DNA from: Acinetobacter sp. SAAs474
GTDB lineage: Bacteria > Pseudomonadota > Gammaproteobacteria > Pseudomonadales > Moraxellaceae
Direction of reading: 5' to 3'
DNA length: 64,000 nt
Assembly (NCBI RefSeq): GCF_032823475.1
Contig: NZ_CP127915.1
Coordinates: 1,364,001-1,428,000 of the forward strand
The position numbers and the translations under genes are program-made. The notes under the pieces were generated by a model. That model saw nothing but the letters and a program-made list of their open reading frames with translations, was not told the DNA's origin and ran no database searches. Every line of letters starts with the position of its first letter. Positions within the stretch are counted from its first letter, which is position 1. Shown here piece by piece: positions 28,971-38,156 of the stretch.

Positions 28971-29456
28971 ATGAAATTTTCTTTTTTTAAAGTACAACAT
29001 GATCGGCAGGTATTAATTTCTTTTTGTATAGGTCTATTATTATGCTTGAGTTCGAGCGTAAATCTTGTATATGCAGCAGAAAGTAGTGAAACGATCGTAG
29101 ATGATACACTCTCTGAATCTTCACCATTATTAAAGGAATTACAGGTCCAACAAGAATTAGCCTTGATGAAAACACGCTTAAATGCACAAATTAAAACATG
29201 GGGAGATCAACTCACTGCAGATGATTTTGAATGGACGTTATATGGTCGAATGCTAAAACCTGCAAAACGGATAGAGGTCTGTAATATTTTTCAAAATGTG
29301 ATCAATGAAACCTATCAACTGTTACAGCAAAATAAGTCACAATTGACTGCAGATAATCAGAAAGCTTTAGAAAGCCGTCATAGTTTTATTCAGCAATTGG
29401 GTATTAAAAATAATACGATTCCGACAAAAATGGGTTTTTCTTGTATGGTTAAATAG
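28971..29456 (+). CDS. Small secreted (periplasmic) hypothetical protein
   Basis: A 161-residue protein with a Sec-type signal peptide (basic start, hydrophobic core 14-30, likely cleavage after VYA at 35). The mature region of about 126 residues is helical and hydrophilic, with ELQVQQELALMKTRLN and a single pair of Cys residues (CNIF near 101, SCMVK at the C-terminus) that could form a disulfide. No family recognised. Monocistronic, ended by a bidirectional terminator shared with the convergent permease gene. Confidence 0.75.
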   Translation: MKFSFFKVQHDRQVLISFCIGLLLCLSSSVNLVYAAESSETIVDDTLSESSPLLKELQVQQELALMKTRLNAQIKTWGDQLTADDFEWTLYGRMLKPAKRIEVCNIFQNVINETYQLLQQNKSQLTADNQKALESRHSFIQQLGIKNNTIPTKMGFSCMVK

Positions 29457-29513
29457 TCACTTCATCATGCTGGGATGAGTGTGTGTTTTGAAGATCTGTA
29501 CATATTTAAATTA

Positions 29514-29538
29514 AAAAAGGCGCATGATGCGCCTTTTT
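29514..29538. terminator. Bidirectional terminator
   Basis: AAAAAGGCGCA (29514-29524) and TGCGCCTTTTT (29528-29538) with a TGA loop. A and T tracts on either side serve the plus gene at 28971 and the minus permease gene. Confidence 0.92.
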
Positions 29539-29545
29539 GTTGTAA

Positions 29546-30946
29546 TCATCGGATACTATCGTCAAATTCATTATGTTGTGGTGCTGGGTGTTTAAAGCCT
29601 TTGGTTTTGTATCCTAGATACATGATGCCAAACATGGCCCACCATAGCCCATACTTTAATGCAGTTTCTTCAATTTCAAGCCACATGGCAAAGATACTGG
29701 CAAAACCAAGTAATGGAATGACCACAAAACTGATAATATCTTTAAGATTTTGGGTACGTCCATCACGTAGTGCATAACGTGAAATCACCGATAAATTTAC
29801 AAAAGTAAAAGCGGTTAAAGCACCAAAGCTAATCATGGAAATCACAATATCTAAGTCCATAAAGCCAGCTGTTAATGCAATAATACCAACGATGACAATA
29901 TTGTAAGATGGGGTAAAATTCTTATGGCTAATATGTCCAAACAACTTTTTATTAATTACACCATCGCGTCCCATTACATACATTAAGCGCGATACACCTG
30001 CATGTGCAGAAATACCAGATGCCATTACCGTAATGATTGCAAAGGTGAGCACATAAGATTGAAACAGTGATCCACCTACAAGGAGTAAAATTTCAGGTTG
30101 TGTTTCTGCAATATTTTTAAAGTATTTGCCCGGTTCACTTGGGAAATACAATTGCATAAAGTAAGTGCTGATAATGAAAATAATACCTGCAATTAATGCC
30201 GTTAAGAAAATGGCTTTGGGTAATGTTTTTTCAGTATCTTTGGTTTCCTCAGCCAATGAACTGAGAGAATCAAATCCGGTAAATGAGAAGCAAAGGAGTG
30301 TTGCCCCTGTAATTAATGCACCCACAGAGGTCAGAGAACTCCAGAATGGATCTAAGCTCCAAAGTTGATAACGCTCTGCTGCACTGATAGGGCCGTTGGC
30401 ATTAAAACCGGCTTGCAGTTTGCTATAAACCATCCAAGTAAAAATTCCGATGACCAATAATTGGATCAGTACAATCAGACTATTAAAGTTGGCAACAAAT
30501 CGTGCACCACGTAAATTAATACCTGTCATTAAGGCACTGAGTATAATGACCCATACCCAATGATTCATTGCAGGAAAAAGTGCTTCTAAATAAATTACCG
30601 CGAGAATAATATTGACCATTGGGGACAATAAATAATCGAGTAATGATGACCAACCCACCATAAATCCAACATTAGGATGAATAGATTTTTGTGCATAAGT
30701 ATATGCAGAACCTGAAGATGGGTAGCGGCGGATCATATTGCCATAGCTAATGGATGTAAACAGAATTGCAATTAAGGCAATAATATAGGATGCAGGTACA
30801 TGGAGATGACTTTCTTCAGCGACGAGTCCGAAAGTATCAAATAGTGTCATTGGTTGAATATAAGCTAAACCAATAATAATAATGTGCCATAGCCCTAGCG
30901 TTTTTTGCAGTTTAGCTGCCGATTGAGTCCCAGAAACATTTGTCAA
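29546..30946 (-). CDS. APC-superfamily permease, PuuP (putrescine importer)-like
   Basis: A 466-residue amino acid/polyamine transporter with about 12 transmembrane helices. The stretches GLAYIQPMTLFDTFGLV, HVPASYIIALIAILFTSISYG and YPSSGSAYTYAQKSIHPNVGFMVGW closely recall E. coli PuuP, so putrescine or a related amine is a reasonable substrate, but other APC permeases share much of this. The start is TTG 30946, supported by AGAGGA upstream; no ATG lies nearby. It is 260 bp downstream of the alcohol dehydrogenase gene on the same strand, with a hairpin between, so probably separate. Confidence 0.8.
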   Translation of the reverse strand: MTNVSGTQSAAKLQKTLGLWHIIIIGLAYIQPMTLFDTFGLVAEESHLHVPASYIIALIAILFTSISYGNMIRRYPSSGSAYTYAQKSIHPNVGFMVGWSSLLDYLLSPMVNIILAVIYLEALFPAMNHWVWVIILSALMTGINLRGARFVANFNSLIVLIQLLVIGIFTWMVYSKLQAGFNANGPISAAERYQLWSLDPFWSSLTSVGALITGATLLCFSFTGFDSLSSLAEETKDTEKTLPKAIFLTALIAGIIFIISTYFMQLYFPSEPGKYFKNIAETQPEILLLVGGSLFQSYVLTFAIITVMASGISAHAGVSRLMYVMGRDGVINKKLFGHISHKNFTPSYNIVIVGIIALTAGFMDLDIVISMISFGALTAFTFVNLSVISRYALRDGRTQNLKDIISFVVIPLLGFASIFAMWLEIEETALKYGLWWAMFGIMYLGYKTKGFKHPAPQHNEFDDSIR

Positions 30947-31146
30947 CGGCGTATCCTCTTAATCGTTGATCAAGGATCAGTCATATCATTAAGGATCGTT
31001 TGAGACGAACGATCCCCCCTACATTTAAAACAAAGTGCGCCAATCTACTCCAAAATGCTAGTTTTTGTCAGTAGCGATCTAGACTTTTTTTAGCAAAAAA
31101 CTGGCCAATTGGCTGCGACTTGTTTATTTTTTGTTCTGATATTAAT

Positions 31147-31177
31147 AAAGCCCAATGTTTAAAAAACATTAGGCTTT
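31147..31177 (-). terminator. Terminator-like hairpin after the Fe-ADH gene
   Basis: A 14-bp stem (31147-31160 with 31164-31177, one mismatch) and an AAA loop lies 32 bp past the minus-strand dehydrogenase stop. The downstream T tract is weak, so efficiency is uncertain. Confidence 0.6.
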
Positions 31178-31208
31178 TCGGGGCTTATCTTCCCTTATTT
31201 TTTTCAAA

Positions 31209-32393
31209 TTACCAAGCTTTTTTTAGGATAGATTTTAAATCTGCTAAATTGGCTTCTTTAGGATTGTAAATGATAGAGCCATCATTGAGTGCTTTTTCAG
31301 CAATTTCATCCAGTTGAGCTTCATTAATTTTACCTGTTTCACTTAATGTTCGTGGTAATTTGGTTAAGTTATAAAGCTGATCGCGCATTGATAAAATCGT
31401 AGCAATGGTTTTATCGGCACGTAAATGTTGTGGTGTTTGTGCATAAATATCTGGGCCTGCAAGAGGCAACAATAAATCAGCAATCTTATCTGCATTAATT
31501 TCTTTGTTATATTCAAGAACATATGGCAATAGAAGATTCATACATAAACCATGAGGTAAATGTGCTACAGCACCTAAAGCGTGTCCCAAAGAATGAACCA
31601 AACCGACCATGGAGTTTGAAAATGCAATACCAGCCATCGTGGATGCCTGAGCAAGCTCTAAGCGGCCTTGTGCATCATCGGGATGGTCCAAGACTTGAAA
31701 TAAATGATTGGCAATTTTCTTGATCGCTGCTGTTGCATAAGCATCAGACAGGGGATTGGCAGCCAGACAGGAATATGCTTCGACAGAATGGGTTAAGGCA
31801 TCCATTGCTGTCATTGCTGTTAAATGTAATGGTAACGTTTGTGTCATACGTGGATCTAAAATAGCCGCATGTGGCATCAGGTAGTATGAGGCAAATGCTA
31901 TTTTGACATTTTTTTCAGTATCAGAGACCACCGCGACCATAGTCACTTCAGATCCTGTGCCAGATGTTGTTGGAATCACAAAAAAAGGCTTTAATGGGCG
32001 GGGTAGATTATGCGCACCTGAATACTGTCGTAGATCATCGGCATTTTCACTGACTAAAATGTTAGTGGCTTTAGAGGTGTCAATCACTGATCCACCTCCT
32101 ACCGCAATAATGGCATCACAATGATTGTCGCGATATAACTGTGCAGCTTGATGAACTGTGTCGAGGCTGGAGTCCGGTGGTACATCATCAAAAATACAAC
32201 CAATCACAACATCAGTTGCAGCAAATGCAGCTTCAATCGGTTTGAGTAAATCATGCTGACGTACTCCTTTATCAGTGATGATCATCGGGCGTTTAGCCCC
32301 TAAGGTAGATAATTCAAAAGGAATATGCTCTAAGGCAAGATGACCTGCGATGATTTTTACTGGACAGAAAAACTCATAATAAGGTTGTGCCAT
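31209..32393 (-). CDS. Iron-containing (group III) alcohol dehydrogenase
   Basis: NAD(P)-dependent dehydrogenase of the Fe-ADH family, 394 residues from ATG 32393 (MAQPYYEFFCPVKI), chosen for the GGAG site just upstream; a longer in-frame start exists at 32450 but runs into the upstream gene. Motifs: GGGSVIDTSKA for cofactor binding, TSGTGSEVT, and metal ligands in LTHSVEAY and HSLGHALGAVAHLPHG. The substrate alcohol is not predictable. Its start lies 1 bp after the SCP2-like gene, so they form an operon. Confidence 0.9.
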   Translation of the reverse strand: MAQPYYEFFCPVKIIAGHLALEHIPFELSTLGAKRPMIITDKGVRQHDLLKPIEAAFAATDVVIGCIFDDVPPDSSLDTVHQAAQLYRDNHCDAIIAVGGGSVIDTSKATNILVSENADDLRQYSGAHNLPRPLKPFFVIPTTSGTGSEVTMVAVVSDTEKNVKIAFASYYLMPHAAILDPRMTQTLPLHLTAMTAMDALTHSVEAYSCLAANPLSDAYATAAIKKIANHLFQVLDHPDDAQGRLELAQASTMAGIAFSNSMVGLVHSLGHALGAVAHLPHGLCMNLLLPYVLEYNKEINADKIADLLLPLAGPDIYAQTPQHLRADKTIATILSMRDQLYNLTKLPRTLSETGKINEAQLDEIAEKALNDGSIIYNPKEANLADLKSILKKAW

Positions 32394-32394
32394 G

Positions 32395-32928
32395 TTATAT
32401 ACTCCGTTGAAAATAAGATTGAGCAATTTTGAGATAAATATTGCCTGCACTCATTAATTTTTCTTTTAGACTTAATTGCTGTGGATATTCTTTAACGGCC
32501 AGTTCTGCAATCATTTTAGGTAAAATTAGTGCTTCCATTTTATTTAAACAGCGTACCAGTCGAACAGCGTAAGACAAATCTCCATCGGCAATCATACGAT
32601 CATTAGCAAATGCTTGTGCAGTACTTTCTTGAAAAGAAAATACTAAAAAAGCATGACTGAGATGTTTAAAGGTGATGGTTAAGTCTGCTTTAGTCCTGAT
32701 CGAGTCTAAACGTTTTAATTGATGTGTTTCGGTTACTTGTAAGATAAAGTTTGGTCCGTGAGGAAATACGGTCATTGACAGTATAAAATTTACAGGAAAC
32801 TGGCGAATCTCTTGTTGGACTTCTTCATCAACCTGACTTGCCATGACGAGGCCTCGTCCAATTACATCCATCATTAGTTTGACATAGGTGAGTTGCAATG
32901 CAGGTTTTATGGCGTTGGTTGAGATCAC
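32395..32928 (-). CDS. SCP2-like sterol/lipid-binding domain protein
   Basis: 177 residues, GTG start with AAGGATGG upstream. The middle region (KADLTITFKHLSHAFLVFSFQESTAQAFANDRMIADGDLSYAVRLVRCLNKMEALILP, quoted here by its span, about residues 81-138) resembles SCP-2-type lipid-carrier domains found in Pseudomonas and Acinetobacter. Such proteins bind hydrophobic ligands; a role in delivering long-chain or sterol-like alcohols to the coupled dehydrogenase is a guess from the operon. No signal peptide. Confidence 0.72.
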   Translation of the reverse strand: MISTNAIKPALQLTYVKLMMDVIGRGLVMASQVDEEVQQEIRQFPVNFILSMTVFPHGPNFILQVTETHQLKRLDSIRTKADLTITFKHLSHAFLVFSFQESTAQAFANDRMIADGDLSYAVRLVRCLNKMEALILPKMIAELAVKEYPQQLSLKEKLMSAGNIYLKIAQSYFQRSI

Positions 32929-33008
32929 ACGTCCATCCTTTTATTGATGATTTTATTGTTTAGAGTAAATACTCTAGATGCTGCTTTGGCATAAGTAAAG
33001 TGATTTAA

Positions 33009-33677
33009 TTAAAATTGTCTAACAGCGATTTGATTAAAGTAACCGCTGGTATTTAAATTTTCAATCACATCATTTGCTAACTGATTAAATTGAGGATAGT
33101 TTTCAATTAAATCCATGATTCTTACCATTTCTAGACCTGCGTATCCACAAGGATTAATGGTATGAAAGCCAAATAAATCGCAGTCAATATTAAGTGCTAA
33201 ACCATGGTAACTACGACCTTTACGGATTTTAAATCCCAAAGAACCGATTTTTGATTGATTGACATATACACCTGGTGCATCTGCTTTAGCATAGGCGTCA
33301 ATATGATATTTTTTAAGTAATGTTATCATCAAATTTTCAGCATAGGATACTAGGGTTCTAACATTCCAGCCAAGACGGTTAAGATCAAACATAAAGTAAA
33401 TCACCATCTGTCCAGGACCATGCCAAGTCACTTGACCACCACGATCAGTGTGTACGACAGGAATATCACTTTCAATTAAAATATGTTCGGGTTTTCCTGC
33501 TTGTCCTTGGGTGAGTACATTATGATGCTGCAAAATCCATAATTCATCTGGACTATCATGATCACGTAATTCAGTAAATTTTTTCATTTCCTGAAAACGG
33601 TCTTGATATGCGGTTAAGTGTTGATAAACACGAATATTCAGATCAGGTTTTTGTCCAGTTTCAGTCACGTAAACCAT
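33009..33677 (-). CDS. lipB: Octanoyl-[ACP]:protein N-octanoyltransferase LipB
   Basis: Transfers octanoate from octanoyl-ACP to the lipoyl domains of 2-oxoacid dehydrogenases, the first step of lipoate synthesis. The 222-residue protein has RGGQVTWHGPGQ (79-90), the catalytic Lys143 in SKIGSLGFK and the catalytic Cys177 in NPCGYAGLEM. AAGGA precedes the ATG. ybeD lies upstream on the same strand, the usual ybeD-lipB pairing. Its targets include SucB, encoded at 61 kb in this window. Confidence 0.95.
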   Translation of the reverse strand: MVYVTETGQKPDLNIRVYQHLTAYQDRFQEMKKFTELRDHDSPDELWILQHHNVLTQGQAGKPEHILIESDIPVVHTDRGGQVTWHGPGQMVIYFMFDLNRLGWNVRTLVSYAENLMITLLKKYHIDAYAKADAPGVYVNQSKIGSLGFKIRKGRSYHGLALNIDCDLFGFHTINPCGYAGLEMVRIMDLIENYPQFNQLANDVIENLNTSGYFNQIAVRQF

Positions 33678-33753
33678 ATCCTTGTTGAATCAGTGGAAAA
33701 TACAGTTTAAAGCATATTGAAAGAGAGATAAAACAGCATTTATATAAATAAGA

Positions 33754-33778
33754 AACACGCCATTTGGCGTGTTTTTTG
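33754..33778. terminator. Hairpin between ybeD and lipB
   Basis: AAACACGCCA (33754-33763) pairs with TGGCGTGTTT (33766-33775), with T's following on plus and a partial T run on minus. It lies directly after ybeD (minus), so ybeD and lipB may be separate or attenuated transcripts. Confidence 0.75.
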
Positions 33779-33790
33779 TTGATATACCAA

Positions 33791-34078
33791 CTAAAGTGCT
33801 GTTTTTATTAAAGGACAAGCAGCAAGATCGGCATATACCGCATGGACTTGTTCGAGTTCATCAAAACGCAGTTGTGCTGTAAGTGAATGATATTTTCCTG
33901 TCCGTGATGGCGTAATGGTTATACTGTTAGGATCAAATTCTGGAAAATGTTTGCTGAATATTTCAATTACAGCATCACGTAATTCATCACCAGCAAGGCC
34001 GATGAGTTTAATGGGGTAATCCATTGGAAATACCCAGAGATGTTCTTGTAGTTCACGAGATGGTGTACGATCTGACAT
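33791..34078 (-). CDS. ybeD: YbeD (DUF493) family protein
   Basis: 95-residue small protein with an ACT-like ferredoxin fold in E. coli. The sequence HLWVFPMDYPIKLIGLAG and TPSRTGKYHSLTAQLRF are characteristic. Conserved neighbour of lipB in gammaproteobacteria; the biochemical role is unsettled, a link to lipoate metabolism is proposed from context. Confidence 0.9.
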   Translation of the reverse strand: MSDRTPSRELQEHLWVFPMDYPIKLIGLAGDELRDAVIEIFSKHFPEFDPNSITITPSRTGKYHSLTAQLRFDELEQVHAVYADLAACPLIKTAL

Positions 34079-34287
34079 GATAGCCCCTTATGGATTCTCT
34101 TTGTTATATAGCATAAAAAGAGGTGATTTTTCGTTGCTAGGCACAGCTATCCAAAGTAAAGATAGTCATGTGTTTATTTTAAATGATTTTGTCACATATT
34201 TTCTAAACTGATTGAATGGCGTGAGTTTGGAGAAAATGCATGAGTCTGCGATATCTCTACTTAAGCTTATCACTCAATAGATCAGAT

Positions 34288-34317
34288 AAAAAAGCCTGCG
34301 ATAATGCAGGCTTTTTT
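34288..34317. terminator. Terminator of rpoD (bidirectional form)
   Basis: AAAAAAGCCTGC (34288-34299) pairs with GCAGGCTTTTTT (34306-34317) over GATAAT. It lies about 65 bp past the rpoD stop on minus. The rest of 34079-34382 shows no gene. Confidence 0.9.
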
Positions 34318-34382
34318 ACGCTACTTTTCATATTATGGAGGCCATAAAGTTTATTTCAAGGCAACCATTATAGGTTCTTTAT

Positions 34383-36269
34383 TTAGTCATTTTCCAAGAA
34401 AGAACGTAAATGTTCAGAACGAGAAGGGTGACGTAACTTACGTAATGCTTTGGCTTCAATCTGACGAATACGTTCACGTGTTACATCAAATTGTTTACCT
34501 ACTTCCTCTAAAGTATGGTCGGTTGGCATATCAATACCAAAACGCATTTTTAATACTTTTGCTTCACGTTCAGTTAAGTTTTCAAGTACTTCACGGGTTG
34601 CTTCTTTAAGCCCCTCTGAAGTAGCCGCATCAATTGGAGAGGTAATATTACCATCTTCAATAAAATCACCTAAATGTGAATCTTCATCATCACCAATCGG
34701 TGTTTCCATTGAAATCGGTTCTTTAGCAATTTTCAGAACTTTACGAACTTTGACTTCATCCATTTCTAAACGTTCACCTAATTCTTCAGGTGTTGGTTCA
34801 CGGCCCATTTCTTGCAATAATTGACGCGATACACGGTTAATTTTATTAATCGTTTCAATCATATGCACGGGAATACGAATAGTACGTGCTTGATCGGCAA
34901 TCGAACGAGTAATGGCCTGACGAATCCACCAAGTTGCATAGGTTGAAAACTTATAGCCGCGACGATATTCAAATTTATCGACAGCTTTCATCAAACCAAT
35001 GTTTCCTTCTTGAATTAAATCAAGGAATTGTAAGCCACGATTGGTATATTTTTTTGCAATCGAAATGACCAGACGTAAGTTTGCTTCGACCATTTCCTTT
35101 TTGGCACGGCGTGCTTTGGCCTCACCAACTGCCATACGTTTAGAAATATCTTTAATTTCTTTAACGCTAAGGTCCAGTTGTTTTTCAATGTCGGCAATTT
35201 TTTGTTGGAATGCTAAAACATCTGGACGGACTTTTTCTAAATATGTCCGTTGTTCTACAGGGATTTTACCGATTTGTGCATCTAGCCAAGCTGGATTTGA
35301 TTCTTGCCCTGGGAATGATGTACGGAATTGAGTACGATCCATACGGCCACGACGTACTGCATAGCGCATCACTTCACGTTCTGAATGACGAATTTGTTCA
35401 TGTGTACCACGAATCATTTCTGAAATAATATCAAACAGACGTGGCGTAAATTTAAACATCATAAATACGGTTGCTAATGCTTCTAGTGCTGCTGCACCTT
35501 CTGGGCTATTGCGACCATATTTTTCCATGATCATTTTGGTTTCTGTCCATGCATTTGCAAGTTCAGTAAAACGCATTTTGGCAATTTCAGGATCAGGACC
35601 AGATTCACCTTCTGAATCATCTTCAGTTTCGGCTTCTTCATCCTCATCATCATCATCTAGTTTGACATCTTTTGTTGATTTTGTTGATGATTCTTCGTCA
35701 TCATTCAGCTCTGCTTCATCTTCTAAAACTTCTGGAATTTCTTCATCGGTTTCAGGGTTTAAATAGCCAGAAAGGATATCGGCAAGACGACGTTCGCCAT
35801 TTTCATAATCTTTATATTCATTTAAAACCACTTCTACTGCATTTGGCCAGTATGCAATGGCATGTAGCACATCACGGATACCTTCCTCAATGCGTTTGGC
35901 AATACTAATTTCACCTTCACGCGTTAAGAGCTCAACAGTTCCCATTTCACGCATATACATACGGACAGGATCTGTTGTGCGACCTGGTTCATTTTCAACT
36001 GATGCCAGTACAGCTGCTGCTTCTTCTTCTGCAACTTCATCTGTTGCTTCAGCATTATCTCCGAACATGGTGTCATCAGATTCAGGCGCACGTTCATGCA
36101 CAGGAATACCAACGTCTTGAAGCATTTGAATAATGTCTTCAATTTGTTCGCTTTCAGTGATCGAGTCTGGGAGATGATCGTTAACCTCAGCGTAAGTTAA
36201 GTAACCTTGCTCTTTGCCTCGGCTAATCAGAGCCGCTACTTGAGAAGTCGGGGAAGTCATATCGCTCAT
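34383..36269 (-). CDS. rpoD: Primary sigma factor RpoD (sigma-70)
   Basis: Housekeeping sigma factor (628 aa) directing RNA polymerase to vegetative promoters. Region 1.1 is N-terminal ([22 protein letters not shown]), then region 1.2 ([22 protein letters not shown]), a very acidic non-conserved insert (about 175-225), regions 2.1-2.4 ([41 protein letters not shown]), region 3, and region 4.2 helix-turn-helix ([27 protein letters not shown]). Length and order are typical of gammaproteobacteria. Monocistronic, with no rpsU-dnaG genes in the window. Confidence 0.97.
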   Translation of the reverse strand: MSDMTSPTSQVAALISRGKEQGYLTYAEVNDHLPDSITESEQIEDIIQMLQDVGIPVHERAPESDDTMFGDNAEATDEVAEEEAAAVLASVENEPGRTTDPVRMYMREMGTVELLTREGEISIAKRIEEGIRDVLHAIAYWPNAVEVVLNEYKDYENGERRLADILSGYLNPETDEEIPEVLEDEAELNDDEESSTKSTKDVKLDDDDEDEEAETEDDSEGESGPDPEIAKMRFTELANAWTETKMIMEKYGRNSPEGAAALEALATVFMMFKFTPRLFDIISEMIRGTHEQIRHSEREVMRYAVRRGRMDRTQFRTSFPGQESNPAWLDAQIGKIPVEQRTYLEKVRPDVLAFQQKIADIEKQLDLSVKEIKDISKRMAVGEAKARRAKKEMVEANLRLVISIAKKYTNRGLQFLDLIQEGNIGLMKAVDKFEYRRGYKFSTYATWWIRQAITRSIADQARTIRIPVHMIETINKINRVSRQLLQEMGREPTPEELGERLEMDEVKVRKVLKIAKEPISMETPIGDDEDSHLGDFIEDGNITSPIDAATSEGLKEATREVLENLTEREAKVLKMRFGIDMPTDHTLEEVGKQFDVTRERIRQIEAKALRKLRHPSRSEHLRSFLEND

Positions 36270-36639
36270 CTTTGCTTACTCTTCGTTGAATCTGTGGCAG
36301 TGAAAAACCGTGCATGATAGCACAATTCGCCTTAAATAGCTTCTGAATTGATCAGCCAAACAGCAAATTAAACTTGGCTTAGCTGTACAATCGAATAAAA
36401 ATATCGGGGCAAAGTATAAAATTTCAAGTCTATAACTGTCGCTTGGATAGATATTTTAATTATTTTTTGTCGCAAGGTCGTTTATGACCATTTCACCCTA
36501 AATGTAGCATTTATCGCAAAAGCTGTAATGGAATTGGCTAAAAAAAGTGAAAAAAAATAAATAAAACTTGACAAGAATAGCAATCCTAGATAAATACGCC
36601 GTAGACCCATTTACATTTTTTCACTCTGAGGTAGTTTTA
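36270..36639. other. Intergenic rpoD / PA3496-like gene
   Basis: 370 bp between divergent genes. It contains a clear TTGACA -35 box at 36568 for the plus side; rpoD promoter elements should lie in 36280-36450. No gene seen. Confidence 0.5.
36568..36596 (+). promoter_or_regulatory. Likely sigma-70 promoter of the PA3496-like gene
   Basis: A perfect -35 box TTGACA (36568-36573) is followed after 17 bp by TAAATA (36591-36596), a weak -10 match; GATAAA at 36589 is an alternative. It lies about 45 bp before the GTG start at 36640. Confidence 0.6.
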
Positions 36640-36840
36640 GTGTCTTCTACAGATTTTGAACTAGATGATAGCTACGGTGATGATGATGTTAATTTTGATG
36701 AAGCATCAAGTAAAATTAGTGCGAAAGAGTCATTAGAAAAACGTCGCCTAATTGATGATTTATTGGCACAACGTCGTTTGGAACGTGAGCTTAAAGATTT
36801 TGACTACGATTTTGATGATGACTTTGATGACGAAGATTAA
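36640..36840 (+). CDS. PA3496-family small acidic protein (putative envelope integrity)
   Basis: 66 residues from GTG 36640, chosen because GAGG sits at 36628-36631; the longer frame would start on the TTG of the -35 box. The protein is very acidic at both ends (DDSYGDDDVNFDE and DFDYDFDDDFDDED) with a basic helical centre (KESLEKRRLIDDLLAQRRLERELKD), the pattern I associate with the Pseudomonas PA3496 family. The family name implies envelope integrity, but the mechanism is unknown. It lies upstream of the UPF0149 gene, 67 bp apart, and probably shares its transcript. Confidence 0.78.
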   Translation: MSSTDFELDDSYGDDDVNFDEASSKISAKESLEKRRLIDDLLAQRRLERELKDFDYDFDDDFDDED

Positions 36841-36907
36841 CTAAAAATTTCGGCAAAACATGGCAGCATGGTATGCTTATATTTTCGTATCTAAGTTTGG
36901 ATTTTAA

Positions 36908-37432
36908 ATGAGTGCTTTAGATTTAGACCTGTTAAGTGAATATCTAGATGGTGACCAAAACGAGTACGGTCTAGATTTTGCAGCGACTCATGGTTTTTTA
37001 TGTGCAATTGCTGTTGGACCAAAATTTGACAAATGGTTAGAAGAACTATTTGAAGCAAATCACAACAAGATACCTGCTGAAATTATTGGCCAAATTAAAA
37101 TCTGGTTAGACAGTATTCGCCAAAATTTAGCCAATGAAGAAGGCATTGAGTTTCCTTTTGAAATCGAGGAAGCAGATGTTGACTCAAGTCTAGGTGATTG
37201 GAGTGTGGGTTTTGTTGATGCCATGTTCCTTAATGAGGAAGCATGGTTTGCTGCTGAGTTTGAAGAGCAATTAGTTGATTTAACCTTGCCAATTATGATC
37301 TTTAGTGGTGTCGATGAAGAGGATCCACAGATGGAAACTTTCCGTCGCAACGGTCAATTAATGGATGAGCTTGCAGAAGAAATTCCAGATAACCTCAATG
37401 AACTTTATTTGATGTATCACACACCAAACTAA
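36908..37432 (+). CDS. UPF0149 (YgfB/YecA-like) family protein
   Basis: 174-residue acidic protein. The N-terminal LDLDLLSEYLDGDQNEYGLDFAATHGFLCAIAVGP (about 3-37) and the C-terminal LPIMIFSGVDEEDPQ are the UPF0149 hallmarks. There is no SEC-C zinc motif at the C-terminus, so it is a core-only member. In Pseudomonas, YgfB has been reported to affect antibiotic resistance through ampDh3; the role here is not known. A good terminator follows. Confidence 0.88.
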   Translation: MSALDLDLLSEYLDGDQNEYGLDFAATHGFLCAIAVGPKFDKWLEELFEANHNKIPAEIIGQIKIWLDSIRQNLANEEGIEFPFEIEEADVDSSLGDWSVGFVDAMFLNEEAWFAAEFEEQLVDLTLPIMIFSGVDEEDPQMETFRRNGQLMDELAEEIPDNLNELYLMYHTPN

Positions 37433-37454
37433 CATTATGCAATGATTTGATTTT

Positions 37455-37484
37455 AAAAGCATCTCTACGGAGGTGCTTTTTTTT
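37455..37484 (+). terminator. Terminator of the UPF0149 gene
   Basis: AAAAGCATCTC pairs with GAGGTGCTTTT (one G-T pair) over a TACG loop, followed by eight T's in total. Confidence 0.9.
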
Positions 37485-37558
37485 ATGGGTAAAAGCTACG
37501 TTTAAAAAGTGGATGATTCAAATAAGTGTCTAATGATGATATCAAAAGCAGCAAGACT

Positions 37559-37975
37559 TTAATCCAATAATCGTTTATAACAAAACTGTGCATACCATCC
37601 ATAGGCAATCGAGAAAATTGCCCCATGAACTGCAATAATAAAGAGCATGATAACTGCTGAAATAGCAATACCGGCTTGATCAGCTGAGGCTAAAATTGCA
37701 TCTGCGCGAGGATTCATTAATACCAAGAAGAATACAAAAAAACTGCCAATGACGATCGCTACAGCACTAGATCCCCATACTAGCTGTACTTTTTCATCAC
37801 TGAAAGGGAGGCGTTGTTCGCGTCGTACAAAATGACGTGCAGCAATAAAGGCAGCGGCAATTAATGCGGGAATAACACTTATCCCACCGAGCTGAAAACC
37901 AAAAATAAGTACCGTAATAACCAATAAAAGTGCAAGACAATAAACAGCAGCAAAATATTTTAAATAATGTGTCAT
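37559..37975 (-). CDS. ABZJ_00895-family membrane protein
   Basis: 138 residues from ATG 37975 (MTHYLKYFAAVYCLALLL), with GAGGG-like ribosome site. Four hydrophobic segments (about 5-25, 30-45, 65-90, 105-130) separated by short loops (ARHFVRREQRLPF, MNPRADA), so a small polytopic inner-membrane protein. It matches a family defined in Acinetobacter (ABZJ_00895) with no known function. The longer open frame to 38077 lacks hydrophobic or family-like sequence. Confidence 0.8.
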   Translation of the reverse strand: MTHYLKYFAAVYCLALLLVITVLIFGFQLGGISVIPALIAAAFIAARHFVRREQRLPFSDEKVQLVWGSSAVAIVIGSFFVFFLVLMNPRADAILASADQAGIAISAVIMLFIIAVHGAIFSIAYGWYAQFCYKRLLD

Positions 37976-38156
37976 ACGACCCTCGATCGTCAAGGATAAA
38001 GCGTTATAGTAGTTGTGCAATTTTAATTGATTGATCGCTACATTTCGAGAGTACTCGTAATCACGACATAATGCCAATATTTCAAAAGCATTTTGTCTTT
38101 AAATTGTAGGTGAGCTTGTAGCATAAGCAGAGTTTTGTTGCTATAAATCAAGCGGA

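Noticed and set aside
34240..34350. Short plus-strand ORF starting near 34240 with GGAG upstream
   Set aside because: It runs through the rpoD terminator hairpin, has no family-like sequence and looks fortuitous.
36568..36639. N-terminal extension of the PA3496-like gene from a TTG at 36568
   Set aside because: That TTG is part of a TTGACA -35 box, and a GTG at 36640 with a GAGG ribosome site gives a family-like protein.
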